From Gemmatimonadota bacterium (lineage in GTDB: Bacteria > Gemmatimonadota > Gemmatimonadetes > JACCXV01 > JAHWKZ01), in NCBI GenBank assembly GCA_030641505.1, contig DAOWHI010000150.1, positions 1 through 7,132 of the forward strand: DNA of 7,132 nt, read 5' to 3'. The stretch's first letter is position 1. Each line of letters starts with the position of its first letter. The notes under the pieces are model-generated. The model was given only the letters and a program-made list of their open reading frames with translations, was not told where the DNA came from and searched no databases. The position numbers and the translations under genes are program-made. This document shows, piece after piece, positions 1 through 5,160 of this stretch.

Positions 1-454
1 AGTCGATCTGCTTGGAGCGGGCGGACTTACGCGGCAGCTCGCAGGCGATCCGGGCGCCTTGCTCCTCCCACAGCTTGTACAGGTTACCGCGCATCGTCGG
101 GCCACCGGTGCCGATCAAGCACAGGGTCGGCGCGGCTTGGGCCAACGTCGTCTTGATGCAGTCGCGGACTTCGGCCGATACCGCGGGCACATTCTTGATG
201 ACCACGGTCCGCCGGTCGTTCATGAGCGGCAGCGCGGAGACGAGCGGCTCGTAGTCACCCACGCTCAGGTCGTCACCGTCACGCGTCTCGACACCGAACG
301 CCTCAGCGCCAGGGACGGTGATCACCGCCCCCAGCAGTGCCTGCAAAACCTTGTCGATCAGGTACGGCTCATCGCCGGCCAACAAGATCGCCGGCGCTTG
401 GGCGATTTCCTGAGGTGCGTCGGAAAGAAAAGAATCCGCTGTGGTCCGGGGCAT
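1..454 (-). CDS. holA: DNA polymerase III subunit delta, N-terminal part (cut by window edge)
   Basis: The delta subunit opens and loads the beta sliding clamp as part of the cytoplasmic clamp-loader complex. The frame runs 151 codons from an ATG at 454 to the left edge with no stop, so the C-terminal half is outside the window (family length about 330-350 aa). What identifies it is the N-terminal pattern of the delta family: ILLAGDEPYLIDKVLQAL at residues 23-40 (the degenerate first strand and helix of the AAA+-like domain, without a Walker A lysine), then LPLMNDRRTVVIKNV at 75-89, then a hydrophobic strand LCLIGTG at 111-117 and a basic ELPRKSARSK at 139-148. This order matches E. coli HolA (LLLGNDPLLLQES, then SLFASRQTLLLL). 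The start is the first ATG after an in-frame TGA and has no clear Shine-Dalgarno sequence. It lies 52 nt downstream of the anti-sigma gene. The assignment is by family pattern from memory; I consider it likely. Confidence 0.83.
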   Translation of the reverse strand, partial: MPRTTADSFLSDAPQEIAQAPAILLAGDEPYLIDKVLQALLGAVITVPGAEAFGVETRDGDDLSVGDYEPLVSALPLMNDRRTVVIKNVPAVSAEVRDCIKTTLAQAAPTLCLIGTGGPTMRGNLYKLWEEQGARIACELPRKSARSKQID

Positions 455-462
455 CTGTGTCG

Positions 463-491
463 AAGGTATTCGCGCTACACGAACCGGTCAA
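463..491 (-). promoter_or_regulatory. weak candidate promoter for holA
   Basis: In the 52-nt gap between the anti-sigma stop and the holA start, the minus strand carries TTGACC (486-491), a 17-nt spacer and TACCTT (463-468). The -35 hexamer is good and identical to the one before the sigma gene, but the -10 matches only three of six consensus bases. It also leaves a leader of only a few nucleotides before the ATG at 454. Read-through from the anti-sigma gene is an equally good explanation for holA expression. Confidence 0.2.
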
Positions 492-506
492 CGCGTTGGA
501 ACGGGA

Positions 507-1148
507 TTACGGGATGTTGAACGAAGCGCGGATGATCATCGGCTCGCGGGTGATCGGCGGCCGCGTCAACTGGTTCTGCACGCGACCTTTAGCACTCACG
601 AACCGTGGCTCGACCTCGGCGATCGTCCAACTATCGACTTCGGTGTCGGTCGCGCGTACCTGCTCGCGCTGAACGCGGGGCGCGGTCGGGCGCCGACTCG
701 GCACCAGGCTTGGCTGGGTGATCGTCGGGATCACGCTCGCGATCGACATCAACGGCTGCCCCTCATCGAGCATGTCGGGGCCGGTGCCGTACGAGATTAC
801 GATCACGAACATCGCCGCTACGGCCATGGCGAACCCTGCCAGCCGCTGCGTGCGCCCCGGATCGGTGTCACGCGGGTGCGCCACCGGGACCGCCACGGGT
901 CGATTACCGCCGGTCTCGGCCAGCCGCGTCTGGATCATCTCGAAGAAATCGCACGGGGCGTCGTCTGACTCGAGGCTCCGGTAGGCGGCAATGCCCGTCC
1001 GGTAGGCTCGCAGGTGGTGCAGGCACGGCTCACAATCATCGAGGTGAGCCATGAACTCAGCCTGCTGGGGGCCGCTTAGCTCACGGTCCACGAAGTCCGA
1101 GAATGCGGCCAAAAAGCGATTGCAGGGGATGGGGTATGGGTCGTGCAT
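507..1148 (-). CDS. zinc-finger (zf-HC2/ZAS type) transmembrane anti-sigma factor
   Basis: A 213-residue protein that should hold an ECF sigma factor inactive at the inner membrane. The cytoplasmic N-terminus shows the zf-HC2 pattern: C9, the FVDRELSG segment at 19-26, then H35-x3-C39-x2-C42 (AHLDDCEPC), the usual zinc-ligand set of anti-sigma domains. A single hydrophobic segment at about 103-120 (LAGFAMAVAAMFVIVISY) is a membrane anchor, preceded by basic and polar residues, so the finger faces the cytoplasm. Residues 127-213 form a Pro- and Arg-rich tail with no domain I recognise, expected outside the membrane. The ATG at 1148 has a weak GGA at a reasonable distance. The likely partner is the ECF sigma factor at 4316-4942, although the two are normally adjacent and here are 3.2 kb apart. 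Family is fairly sure; the pairing is inferred from context. Confidence 0.78.
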   Translation of the reverse strand: MHDPYPIPCNRFLAAFSDFVDRELSGPQQAEFMAHLDDCEPCLHHLRAYRTGIAAYRSLESDDAPCDFFEMIQTRLAETGGNRPVAVPVAHPRDTDPGRTQRLAGFAMAVAAMFVIVISYGTGPDMLDEGQPLMSIASVIPTITQPSLVPSRRPTAPRVQREQVRATDTEVDSWTIAEVEPRFVSAKGRVQNQLTRPPITREPMIIRASFNIP

Positions 1149-1159
1149 GGTGTTCCAAT

Positions 1160-1208
1160 CGGTATCCAGTTCGAGCAGTCAGCGCGTCGGGGGCTGCAGA
1201 GGATACCG
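1160..1208 (-). repeat. 8-bp inverted repeat in the leader of the anti-sigma gene
   Basis: CGGTATCC at 1160-1167 and GGATACCG at 1201-1208 are perfect reverse complements separated by 33 nt. Inner GCAG/CTGC segments can extend the pairing imperfectly. The inner arm ends 12 nt upstream of the anti-sigma ATG, so a hairpin in the mRNA would sit against the ribosome binding region, or the DNA could be a dyad operator. Function is not known. Confidence 0.45.
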
Positions 1209-1341
1209 CCCAGGCGGCGAATGGTTCCACCGGGCCTGAAGGGCACCCCCAAGGGCCCACCGGGCGGCGTCCTCCGTCACTGGTCGGTTCCGACGCCAGT
1301 TCAACCTAGGCCCTGGTTCGTTCGAAGAAAACCGCTTGAGT

Positions 1342-1428
1342 GGCCCCCGTTGCTCCCCATACAGTGGGTTCCGTGATAGCGACCCGCAAGCGTTCGGAAT
1401 GGGAACGGTCGATGCGGGGGCCCTTTTT
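1342..1428. other. structured element: terminal stem, two inner hairpins, T run on plus strand
   Basis: GGCCCCCG (1342-1349) pairs with CGGGGGCC (1415-1422), closing an 81-nt segment. Inside it two hairpins can form: CCCA/TGGG (1356-1359 with 1365-1368, 5-nt loop) and CGACC/GGTCG (1380-1384 with 1407-1411), the latter with an inner GTTC/GAAC stem (1392-1395 with 1403-1406). This gives a three-way-junction layout. On the plus strand the closing stem is followed by TTTTT at 1424-1428, as in an intrinsic terminator, so it may be a small plus-strand RNA or a terminator against antisense transcription. It begins 15 nt after the peptidase stop, so it could also be a 3' structure of that minus-strand mRNA. 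The pairing is seen directly; any role is inference. Confidence 0.4.
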
Positions 1429-1442
1429 GTTGTTGAATCAAG

Positions 1443-2951
1443 CTAGGGGCGTAACTCGACCAGAGTCACCTTCCCGGCGACGACTTCGACGGCTCGGTAG
1501 ACCCCGGCGCCGTCGATCTCGACTCCGATCACATACGTCCCGGCCGGGACATCGCCAATCACGAAGTGCTCGCCGAACCGCGGATCGCTGTGAGCTTTGT
1601 CTTCGTACGTCTCGGCGAAGGAGAACGGGGTCTCGCGCGGTCGCTCTTTCATGATTCCGTAGACGCGCGCGCCCGGCACCGCCTGACCGTTGTCGTCGAA
1701 GACCCGGCCCGCGATGACGCCCGTGCCCGGGAGCGGTTCGATCCACAGCTGCGGGTTGCGTGTGTACCGCGGGTAACGCTCCTCGGCGTTGACCACCAGC
1801 GATACGTCGTCGGTCGGGGTGGTGTGAATCTCGAGGTGCAGGTGGTCGTTGGTCGCACGGCCGGTGTTTCCCGTGTGTGCGATCAGGTCGCCGGCTTCGA
1901 CTCGATCCCCAGCCTCGACCGCGAGGTCGACGTTGTGGTAGTAGCTCGACCACACGTACGCGTCGTCGAGCCGCCGATCGTGGAGGATCGCGACGGTGTT
2001 GCTGCCGGCCTCGGCCTTCCCGGCGAGTGCGACGACCCCGCTCCCGATGGCGTAGACCGGTGTGCCCTCGGGGTCGTTGAACTCGATCCCCTGATGCTGC
2101 TGAAAGTTGCCACCCATCGTCGAGCCATAGGTGTACGTCTGGTCGATGTAGGCATTGTCCCCGGGGTCGATCGGACGTCGGAACCAGAACGCGTCGATTT
2201 CGCCGGCTTCGACCGGGGCTCCGCCGGGAGACGGAAACGCACGAAACTGAGCCTGGGCGGCGTGGACGCGGGCCTCTAGCGGCGACGGGTTGGAACGCAG
2301 GTCTGGCATCGCCGGGGCGTCGATCCATGTCTGGCCCCCGTCGTGGCTCTTCGAGATACCGTGGAGGTGCTCGACGTAGATCGTCGGCCCGCCGTCGCTG
2401 ACGGGCTCGACCGCCAGCGAGAGCAGATACTTGTTCGGCAAGCCGTTCTGGTCCGTGATCTCGCGGTAGCTCTGGCCGCTGTCGGTGGTGATTCGCAAGC
2501 CGTCGGCCGTGGCTATGAACGTCGTGCCGCCCAGGGTGGTGATGCCGTCCGGGGCCACGTATTGCCAGCGCGGACCCAGCTCGTCGAACGTCCAGTTGCG
2601 CCAGCTGCGGCCGTTGTCCGTGGAAAGACCCCAGCCGTTGCCGATCGTGCCGTACCACACTTGCCCCGGCGCGAACGCGAAGGCGTGAACGAAATCCCAA
2701 GAGATGCCATCGTCGGCTTCGCTCGTAATGCGCTCCCACTCGTCTCCGCTGCCGTCACGGCTAACGAAGATCCCCTGACCGTAGGTCCCCACCCAGACGG
2801 CCCCGTCGGGCGCGGTCTCGACCGCGAGGAGGTGGATGCCCCAGCCCGAATCGTCAGGCAGAACGCCGTCCTGGGCGTCAGTCGGCGTAGCCGAAATCAG
2901 GGAAGCCCCAATCCAGGCGGCAGCCGCTATTGTAATCGCACGAAGTCTCAG
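1443..2951 (-). CDS. exported Asp-box / M23 metallopeptidase / carboxypeptidase-regulatory-like protein
   Basis: Taken from a CTG start this is 502 residues. Residues 1-26 form a signal peptide (basic MRLR, hydrophobic core ITIAAAAWIGASLI, small residues before a cut near TDA-QD). Residues 38-210 contain four Asp-box motifs of the S-x-D-x-G-x-x-W kind, near 64-72, 110-117, 155-162 and 201-208, indicating a beta-propeller or part of one. Residues 270-378 are an M23 (LytM-like) peptidase domain: GSTMGGNFQQHQGIEF with H286 and E290, GTPVYAIGSGVV, H339, and the HLH pair H370/H372. The usual first motif is HxxxD; here Asp is Glu. Residues 411-500 resemble a carboxypeptidase-regulatory-like beta-sandwich (GRVFDDNGQAVPGARV). 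M23 enzymes cut peptidoglycan cross-bridges, so a cell-wall or extracellular role is likely, but activity is not assured. A longer frame reaches a TTG at 3185, but that extension would precede the signal peptide and overlap another coding-like frame. Confidence 0.85.
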   Translation of the reverse strand: MRLRAITIAAAAWIGASLISATPTDAQDGVLPDDSGWGIHLLAVETAPDGAVWVGTYGQGIFVSRDGSGDEWERITSEADDGISWDFVHAFAFAPGQVWYGTIGNGWGLSTDNGRSWRNWTFDELGPRWQYVAPDGITTLGGTTFIATADGLRITTDSGQSYREITDQNGLPNKYLLSLAVEPVSDGGPTIYVEHLHGISKSHDGGQTWIDAPAMPDLRSNPSPLEARVHAAQAQFRAFPSPGGAPVEAGEIDAFWFRRPIDPGDNAYIDQTYTYGSTMGGNFQQHQGIEFNDPEGTPVYAIGSGVVALAGKAEAGSNTVAILHDRRLDDAYVWSSYYHNVDLAVEAGDRVEAGDLIAHTGNTGRATNDHLHLEIHTTPTDDVSLVVNAEERYPRYTRNPQLWIEPLPGTGVIAGRVFDDNGQAVPGARVYGIMKERPRETPFSFAETYEDKAHSDPRFGEHFVIGDVPAGTYVIGVEIDGAGVYRAVEVVAGKVTLVELRP

Positions 2952-3163
2952 AAATCCTCCTTGTAGCGAACCTCGCCGTGGGGGCCGATCAGTGCCACCC
3001 GGATCCAGTTCGGCGGCGCCGAGAAGTCGAACTTCTCGAGCTCGTAGCGCGTGTACTCCTCCGTCAATCGGAAAGCTCGTCCCGCCTCGCGCGTTTTCAA
3101 GTCGATCGCCCCGTTCGATGGATCGAGGCTGCTTGTGGAAATGGAGGACGGGACCGAGATCAT
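2948..3163 (-). CDS. short hypothetical protein, possibly the 3' remnant of a longer gene
   Basis: A 71-residue frame with no family I recognise. The second half (FRLTEEYTRYELEKFDF at 31-47, then WIRVALIGPHGEVRY at 53-67) reads like an ordinary folded domain with G/C-rich third codon positions, while residues 1-20 (many Ser and Pro) look less like coding sequence. It has no signal peptide or membrane segment. The ATG at 3163 lacks a good ribosome binding site; TTG at 3175 or 3181 is also possible, and the frame is closed by TGA just upstream, near 3230. Its stop overlaps the peptidase start (CTGA), which implies translational coupling and that this frame is or was translated. The simplest reading is the tail of a gene whose 5' part was lost where the low-GC MDR gene now lies. 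A genuine small protein cannot be excluded. Confidence 0.5.
   Translation of the reverse strand: MISVPSSISTSSLDPSNGAIDLKTREAGRAFRLTEEYTRYELEKFDFSAPPNWIRVALIGPHGEVRYKEDF
2956..2962 (-). promoter_or_regulatory. strong ribosome binding site that fixes a CTG start
   Basis: The minus strand reads AAGGAGG, then ATTT, then CTGA. The seven-base Shine-Dalgarno match sits inside the last codons of the upstream short frame, 4 nt before CTG (2951-2949). CTG overlaps the TGA stop (2950-2948) of that frame, the same geometry as the common ATGA overlap. No ATG, GTG or TTG lies in the peptidase frame near this site, and the signal peptide begins exactly there, so CTG is the best start. Confidence 0.65.
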
Positions 3164-3204
3164 AGCCAGCCGGTCTCAATCCCAAGAGTTGCGTCGGTTG
3201 GTCC

Positions 3205-3224
3205 TCTAGCCTTCCGAGGCTAGA
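3205..3224 (-). terminator. 8-bp hairpin after the MDR gene, terminator-like without a U run
   Basis: TCTAGCCT (3205-3212), a 4-nt loop and AGGCTAGA (3217-3224) form a perfect 8-bp stem beginning 9 nt after the MDR stop codon. On the minus strand it is followed by GGACC, not by U residues, so it is a poor intrinsic terminator. It may instead stabilise the 3' end of the MDR transcript or mark a junction. Confidence 0.35.
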
Positions 3225-3233
3225 TCCTGCGTC

Positions 3234-4229
3234 TCACACAGTGATAACGACTTTGCCCTGGGCATGACCTTCTCCCATATACCGAAGAGCCTCCGGAACC
3301 TCACTCAACGGGTAACGTCTATCTATGATGGGTACGACCTTGCCGGTTTCGAGAAGCTCGGTCACAAAAACCAAATCGTCCTTGTTTACTTCGGCCATAA
3401 GGACACCCACTCGCTTACTCCCCGTCATTGCAAACCATCGTCCCAGAACCATGGCCTGGACCATTCGGGCCGTGGAACCGCCGACCCAGACATGGATTCC
3501 CTCGGGACTCAATACACGGTTGCAATCGAGAATCGAGCGATATCCCTTTACATCGAGAATCAGGTCATAGCGCTGTCCGCTTTGGGTAAAATCTTCTTGC
3601 GTGTAGTCGATGACATGGTCGGCACCGATCGAACGCAGCATGTCCAATTTGGGCGTGCTATCCACGCCGGTCACTTCAGCCCCGAACGATTTGGCGATCT
3701 GCACCGCAAACGTGCCCACACTACCACCCGCACCATTGATCAAAACATTCTGTCCTGACTTGATCTTTCCTTTACGAAGACCCTGTAGGGCGATGACCGC
3801 CCCTTGAGGCACGGCGGCTGCTTCCTCGAATGTCAGACTGGCTGGTTTCGGCACTAACGTGGCACTCTCGGGAGCACATACGTACTCGGCAAAAGAACCG
3901 AAACCGGTCCCAAAAACGTCCCCGAGCACGTCATCACCGGGCTGAAACTCCTTTACGTTTTTCCCGACGGCTTCAACGCGCCCCGCTAAATCACCTCCGA
4001 GTACTTTGAATTGTGGTTTTAGGAGCCCGCCGAGAAGAACGCGGAAAAAGAACTGCGCGATAAAGAACTGCCCGAGTGGGTCAGCTCTCAAGAGCTCCCA
4101 GTCGCCTGCATTCACGGACGCCGCATAGACTCGTACCAACACGTCATCGTCCCCAACGGTTGGCTTTGGGATCTCTTCGAGCTTGAGAACAGCGCGTGAA
4201 CCAAACTTGTAGCGGACCATGGCTTTCAT
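3234..4229 (-). CDS. NAD(P)-dependent alcohol dehydrogenase / quinone oxidoreductase-like MDR protein
   Basis: A 331-residue medium-chain dehydrogenase/reductase, expected to use NADPH in the cytoplasm to reduce quinones or enones. The N-terminal GroES-like domain covers about 1-125 (MKAMVRYKFG, then VLVRVYAASVNAGDW at 30-44, then GGDLAGRVEAVG at 78-89 and FQPGDDVLG at 95-103). The Rossmann domain has NGAGGSVGTFAVQIAK at 165-180, with GAGGSVG at 166-172 as the nucleotide-binding loop, and ends with HAQGKVVI at 322-329. The cysteine clusters of zinc-dependent alcohol dehydrogenases are absent, which fits the zinc-free quinone reductase branch; the substrate cannot be told. The start is the ATG at 4229 because family members begin MKA; a TTG at 4271 would add 14 residues without family similarity. 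GC content is well below that of both neighbours, suggesting horizontal acquisition. It lies 86 nt after the sigma gene. Confidence 0.87.
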   Translation of the reverse strand: MKAMVRYKFGSRAVLKLEEIPKPTVGDDDVLVRVYAASVNAGDWELLRADPLGQFFIAQFFFRVLLGGLLKPQFKVLGGDLAGRVEAVGKNVKEFQPGDDVLGDVFGTGFGSFAEYVCAPESATLVPKPASLTFEEAAAVPQGAVIALQGLRKGKIKSGQNVLINGAGGSVGTFAVQIAKSFGAEVTGVDSTPKLDMLRSIGADHVIDYTQEDFTQSGQRYDLILDVKGYRSILDCNRVLSPEGIHVWVGGSTARMVQAMVLGRWFAMTGSKRVGVLMAEVNKDDLVFVTELLETGKVVPIIDRRYPLSEVPEALRYMGEGHAQGKVVITV

Positions 4230-4315
4230 CGTGGCAGACGGGAAGCTATGCCCGCCAAGAGAGGCCACCAAACGCGGAGAACCTTGTGATGTCTTGAGCT
4301 GAGGGGGCTAGGCGG

Positions 4316-4942
4316 CTACTCCAGCCAGGGCGCGATGATCTGCGCGAACCGGTTGCGGGCCCGGTTGAGCCGCGACTTCACGGTCCCTAGCTGGGTGTTG
4401 GTGATCTCGGCGATCTCCTCGTAAGACTTGCCCTCGATCTCGCGCAGAATGAACACCTCGCGATGATGCTCGGGCAGCTCGTCCGCGGCGCGCTCGACCA
4501 GCTCTGCCAGGTGGCGCTTGCGGAACATGTCGTCGGGCTGCATCGAGGAGTCTTCGAACTGGAGCGGGCGGTGATCGTCTTCCCAGGTCGACGTCAGCGT
4601 CTGGTACAGGACGACCGGGTTGCGGGACCTGTTTCTCAACTCGTTCTTCGCCAGATTCGAGGCGATGGTGTAGATCCAGGTCGAGAACTTCTTGGTTTGG
4701 TCGAACCGGTCGAGGTGGCGGTACACCCGGATGAACGTTTCCTGGGCCAAGTCGTGGGCCCGCTCGCGATCGCCGATCGAACGCTGGATGAAGTTGATGA
4801 TCCTTCCCTCGTAGCGTCCGACGAGTTCCCGGAATCGCTCCTCTTCGCCGGCCAGATAACACGCGACCAGTTGGTTGTCGTTGAGGGGCTCTGGCGCCGC
4901 TCTTTTCGAGCTGCGGTCGGCGCGTTCGCGGGTTGCCTTCAT
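4316..4942 (-). CDS. ECF-family RNA polymerase sigma factor (sigma-70 family, RpoE-like)
   Basis: A 208-residue two-domain sigma factor that directs RNA polymerase to a stress or envelope regulon. Region 2 spans about 24-107: DLAQETFIRVYRHLDRF at 64-80 is the core-binding and -10 region, followed by FSTWIYTIASNLAKNELR at 86-103. Region 4 spans about 145-200: LPEHHREVFILREIEGKSYEEIAEI (156-180) and the recognition helix GTVKSRLNRAR (186-196). Region 3 is absent, as in ECF factors. The linker of about 40 residues at 108-145 is acidic. The start chosen is the ATG at 4942, with AAGAGGA placed 6 nt upstream; a TTG at 4972 would add ten residues and lacks comparable support. The family is clear; the target regulon and the subgroup are not. 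Its probable regulator is the zinc-finger anti-sigma factor at 507-1148. Confidence 0.93.
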   Translation of the reverse strand: MKATRERADRSSKRAAPEPLNDNQLVACYLAGEEERFRELVGRYEGRIINFIQRSIGDRERAHDLAQETFIRVYRHLDRFDQTKKFSTWIYTIASNLAKNELRNRSRNPVVLYQTLTSTWEDDHRPLQFEDSSMQPDDMFRKRHLAELVERAADELPEHHREVFILREIEGKSYEEIAEITNTQLGTVKSRLNRARNRFAQIIAPWLE

Positions 4943-4948
4943 CGGGGA

Positions 4949-4955
4949 TCCTCTT
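4949..4955 (-). promoter_or_regulatory. ribosome binding site of the sigma gene
   Basis: AAGAGGA lies 6 nt upstream of ATG 4942 on the minus strand, inside a purine-rich stretch. It favours this ATG over the in-frame TTG at 4972, which would place the site within the coding region. Confidence 0.6.
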
Positions 4956-5060
4956 CCTCTCGCCTTTGTCAAACGAGCGCTGTCGTCTGCCCGTTACGTC
5001 GCTGCTCTGCGCATCTCCTAAAAGCAGGCCACGTGCCACACGACAAAAGGGTCCGATTTC

Positions 5061-5088
5061 ATTATCACAGGTTGTTCAATGTGGTCAA
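5061..5088 (-). promoter_or_regulatory. sigma70-type promoter of the ECF sigma gene
   Basis: The minus strand carries TTGACC (5083-5088), a 16-nt spacer and GATAAT (5061-5066), with TG one base upstream of the -10 (extended -10 type) and a short T run just before the -35. Both hexamers match five of six consensus bases. Transcription would start near 5053 and give a leader of about 110 nt before ATG 4942. It is a housekeeping-type promoter, not the GGAAC-type usual for ECF autoregulation. Confidence 0.6.
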
Positions 5089-5134
5089 AAAACCAGGTGG
5101 GTGGGACGTTTTAGAGGCCGGTACAGAGGTCAGT

Positions 5135-5154
5135 GTGTCCTCGTTTTCGGACAC
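5135..5154 (-). terminator. weak hairpin after the acyl-CoA synthetase gene
   Basis: GTGTCC (5135-5140) and GGACAC (5149-5154) form a 6-bp stem with an 8-nt loop, starting 6 nt after the synthetase stop. There is no U run on the minus strand, so intrinsic termination is doubtful. Position is the main argument for it. Confidence 0.3.
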
Positions 5155-5160
5155 GCTCGA

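Larger units (their letters stand above)
1149..1442. other. 294-nt intergenic region between peptidase and anti-sigma genes
   Basis: No credible coding frame was found here. The region contains a structured element bounded by an 8-bp inverted repeat (1342-1422) followed on the plus strand by a T run, three copies of GGAACC read on the minus strand (1286-1291, 1367-1372, 1223-1228), and an 8-bp inverted repeat (1160-1167 with 1201-1208) just before the anti-sigma start. These suggest that the anti-sigma/holA unit has its own transcriptional control, but no sigma70-type promoter with two good hexamers is visible. Confidence 0.6.

Noticed and set aside
59..968. Two long plus-strand frames over the holA and anti-sigma genes
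   Set aside because: Products are Arg/His-rich without recognisable motifs and lie antisense to two genes with clear family signatures.
1342..1422. Bacterial SRP (4.5S) RNA on the plus strand, suggested by a GGAA next to a stem
   Set aside because: The conserved GGTC-GGAA-GAAGCAGCC apical arrangement and its asymmetric loop are absent and the GGAA is off-centre.
1438..2739. A 433-codon minus-strand open frame overlapping the peptidase gene
   Set aside because: Its product is extremely Arg-, Gly- and Pro-rich with no domain, typical of an alternative frame in GC-rich DNA. The overlapping peptidase frame has clear domains.
2952..3185. N-terminal extension of the peptidase to TTG 3185
   Set aside because: It would put 78 residues before a signal peptide, has no good ribosome binding site and overlaps another coding-like frame.
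4990..5016. Six-codon leader peptide (ATGCGC...TAA) in the sigma leader
   Set aside because: The AGGAG directly abuts the ATG with no spacer, so it is unlikely to start translation; there is no regulatory codon run or attenuator.
4308..5039. A 243-codon minus-strand open frame overlapping the sigma gene
   Set aside because: Low-complexity Arg/Pro-rich product; the sigma factor frame accounts for this DNA.
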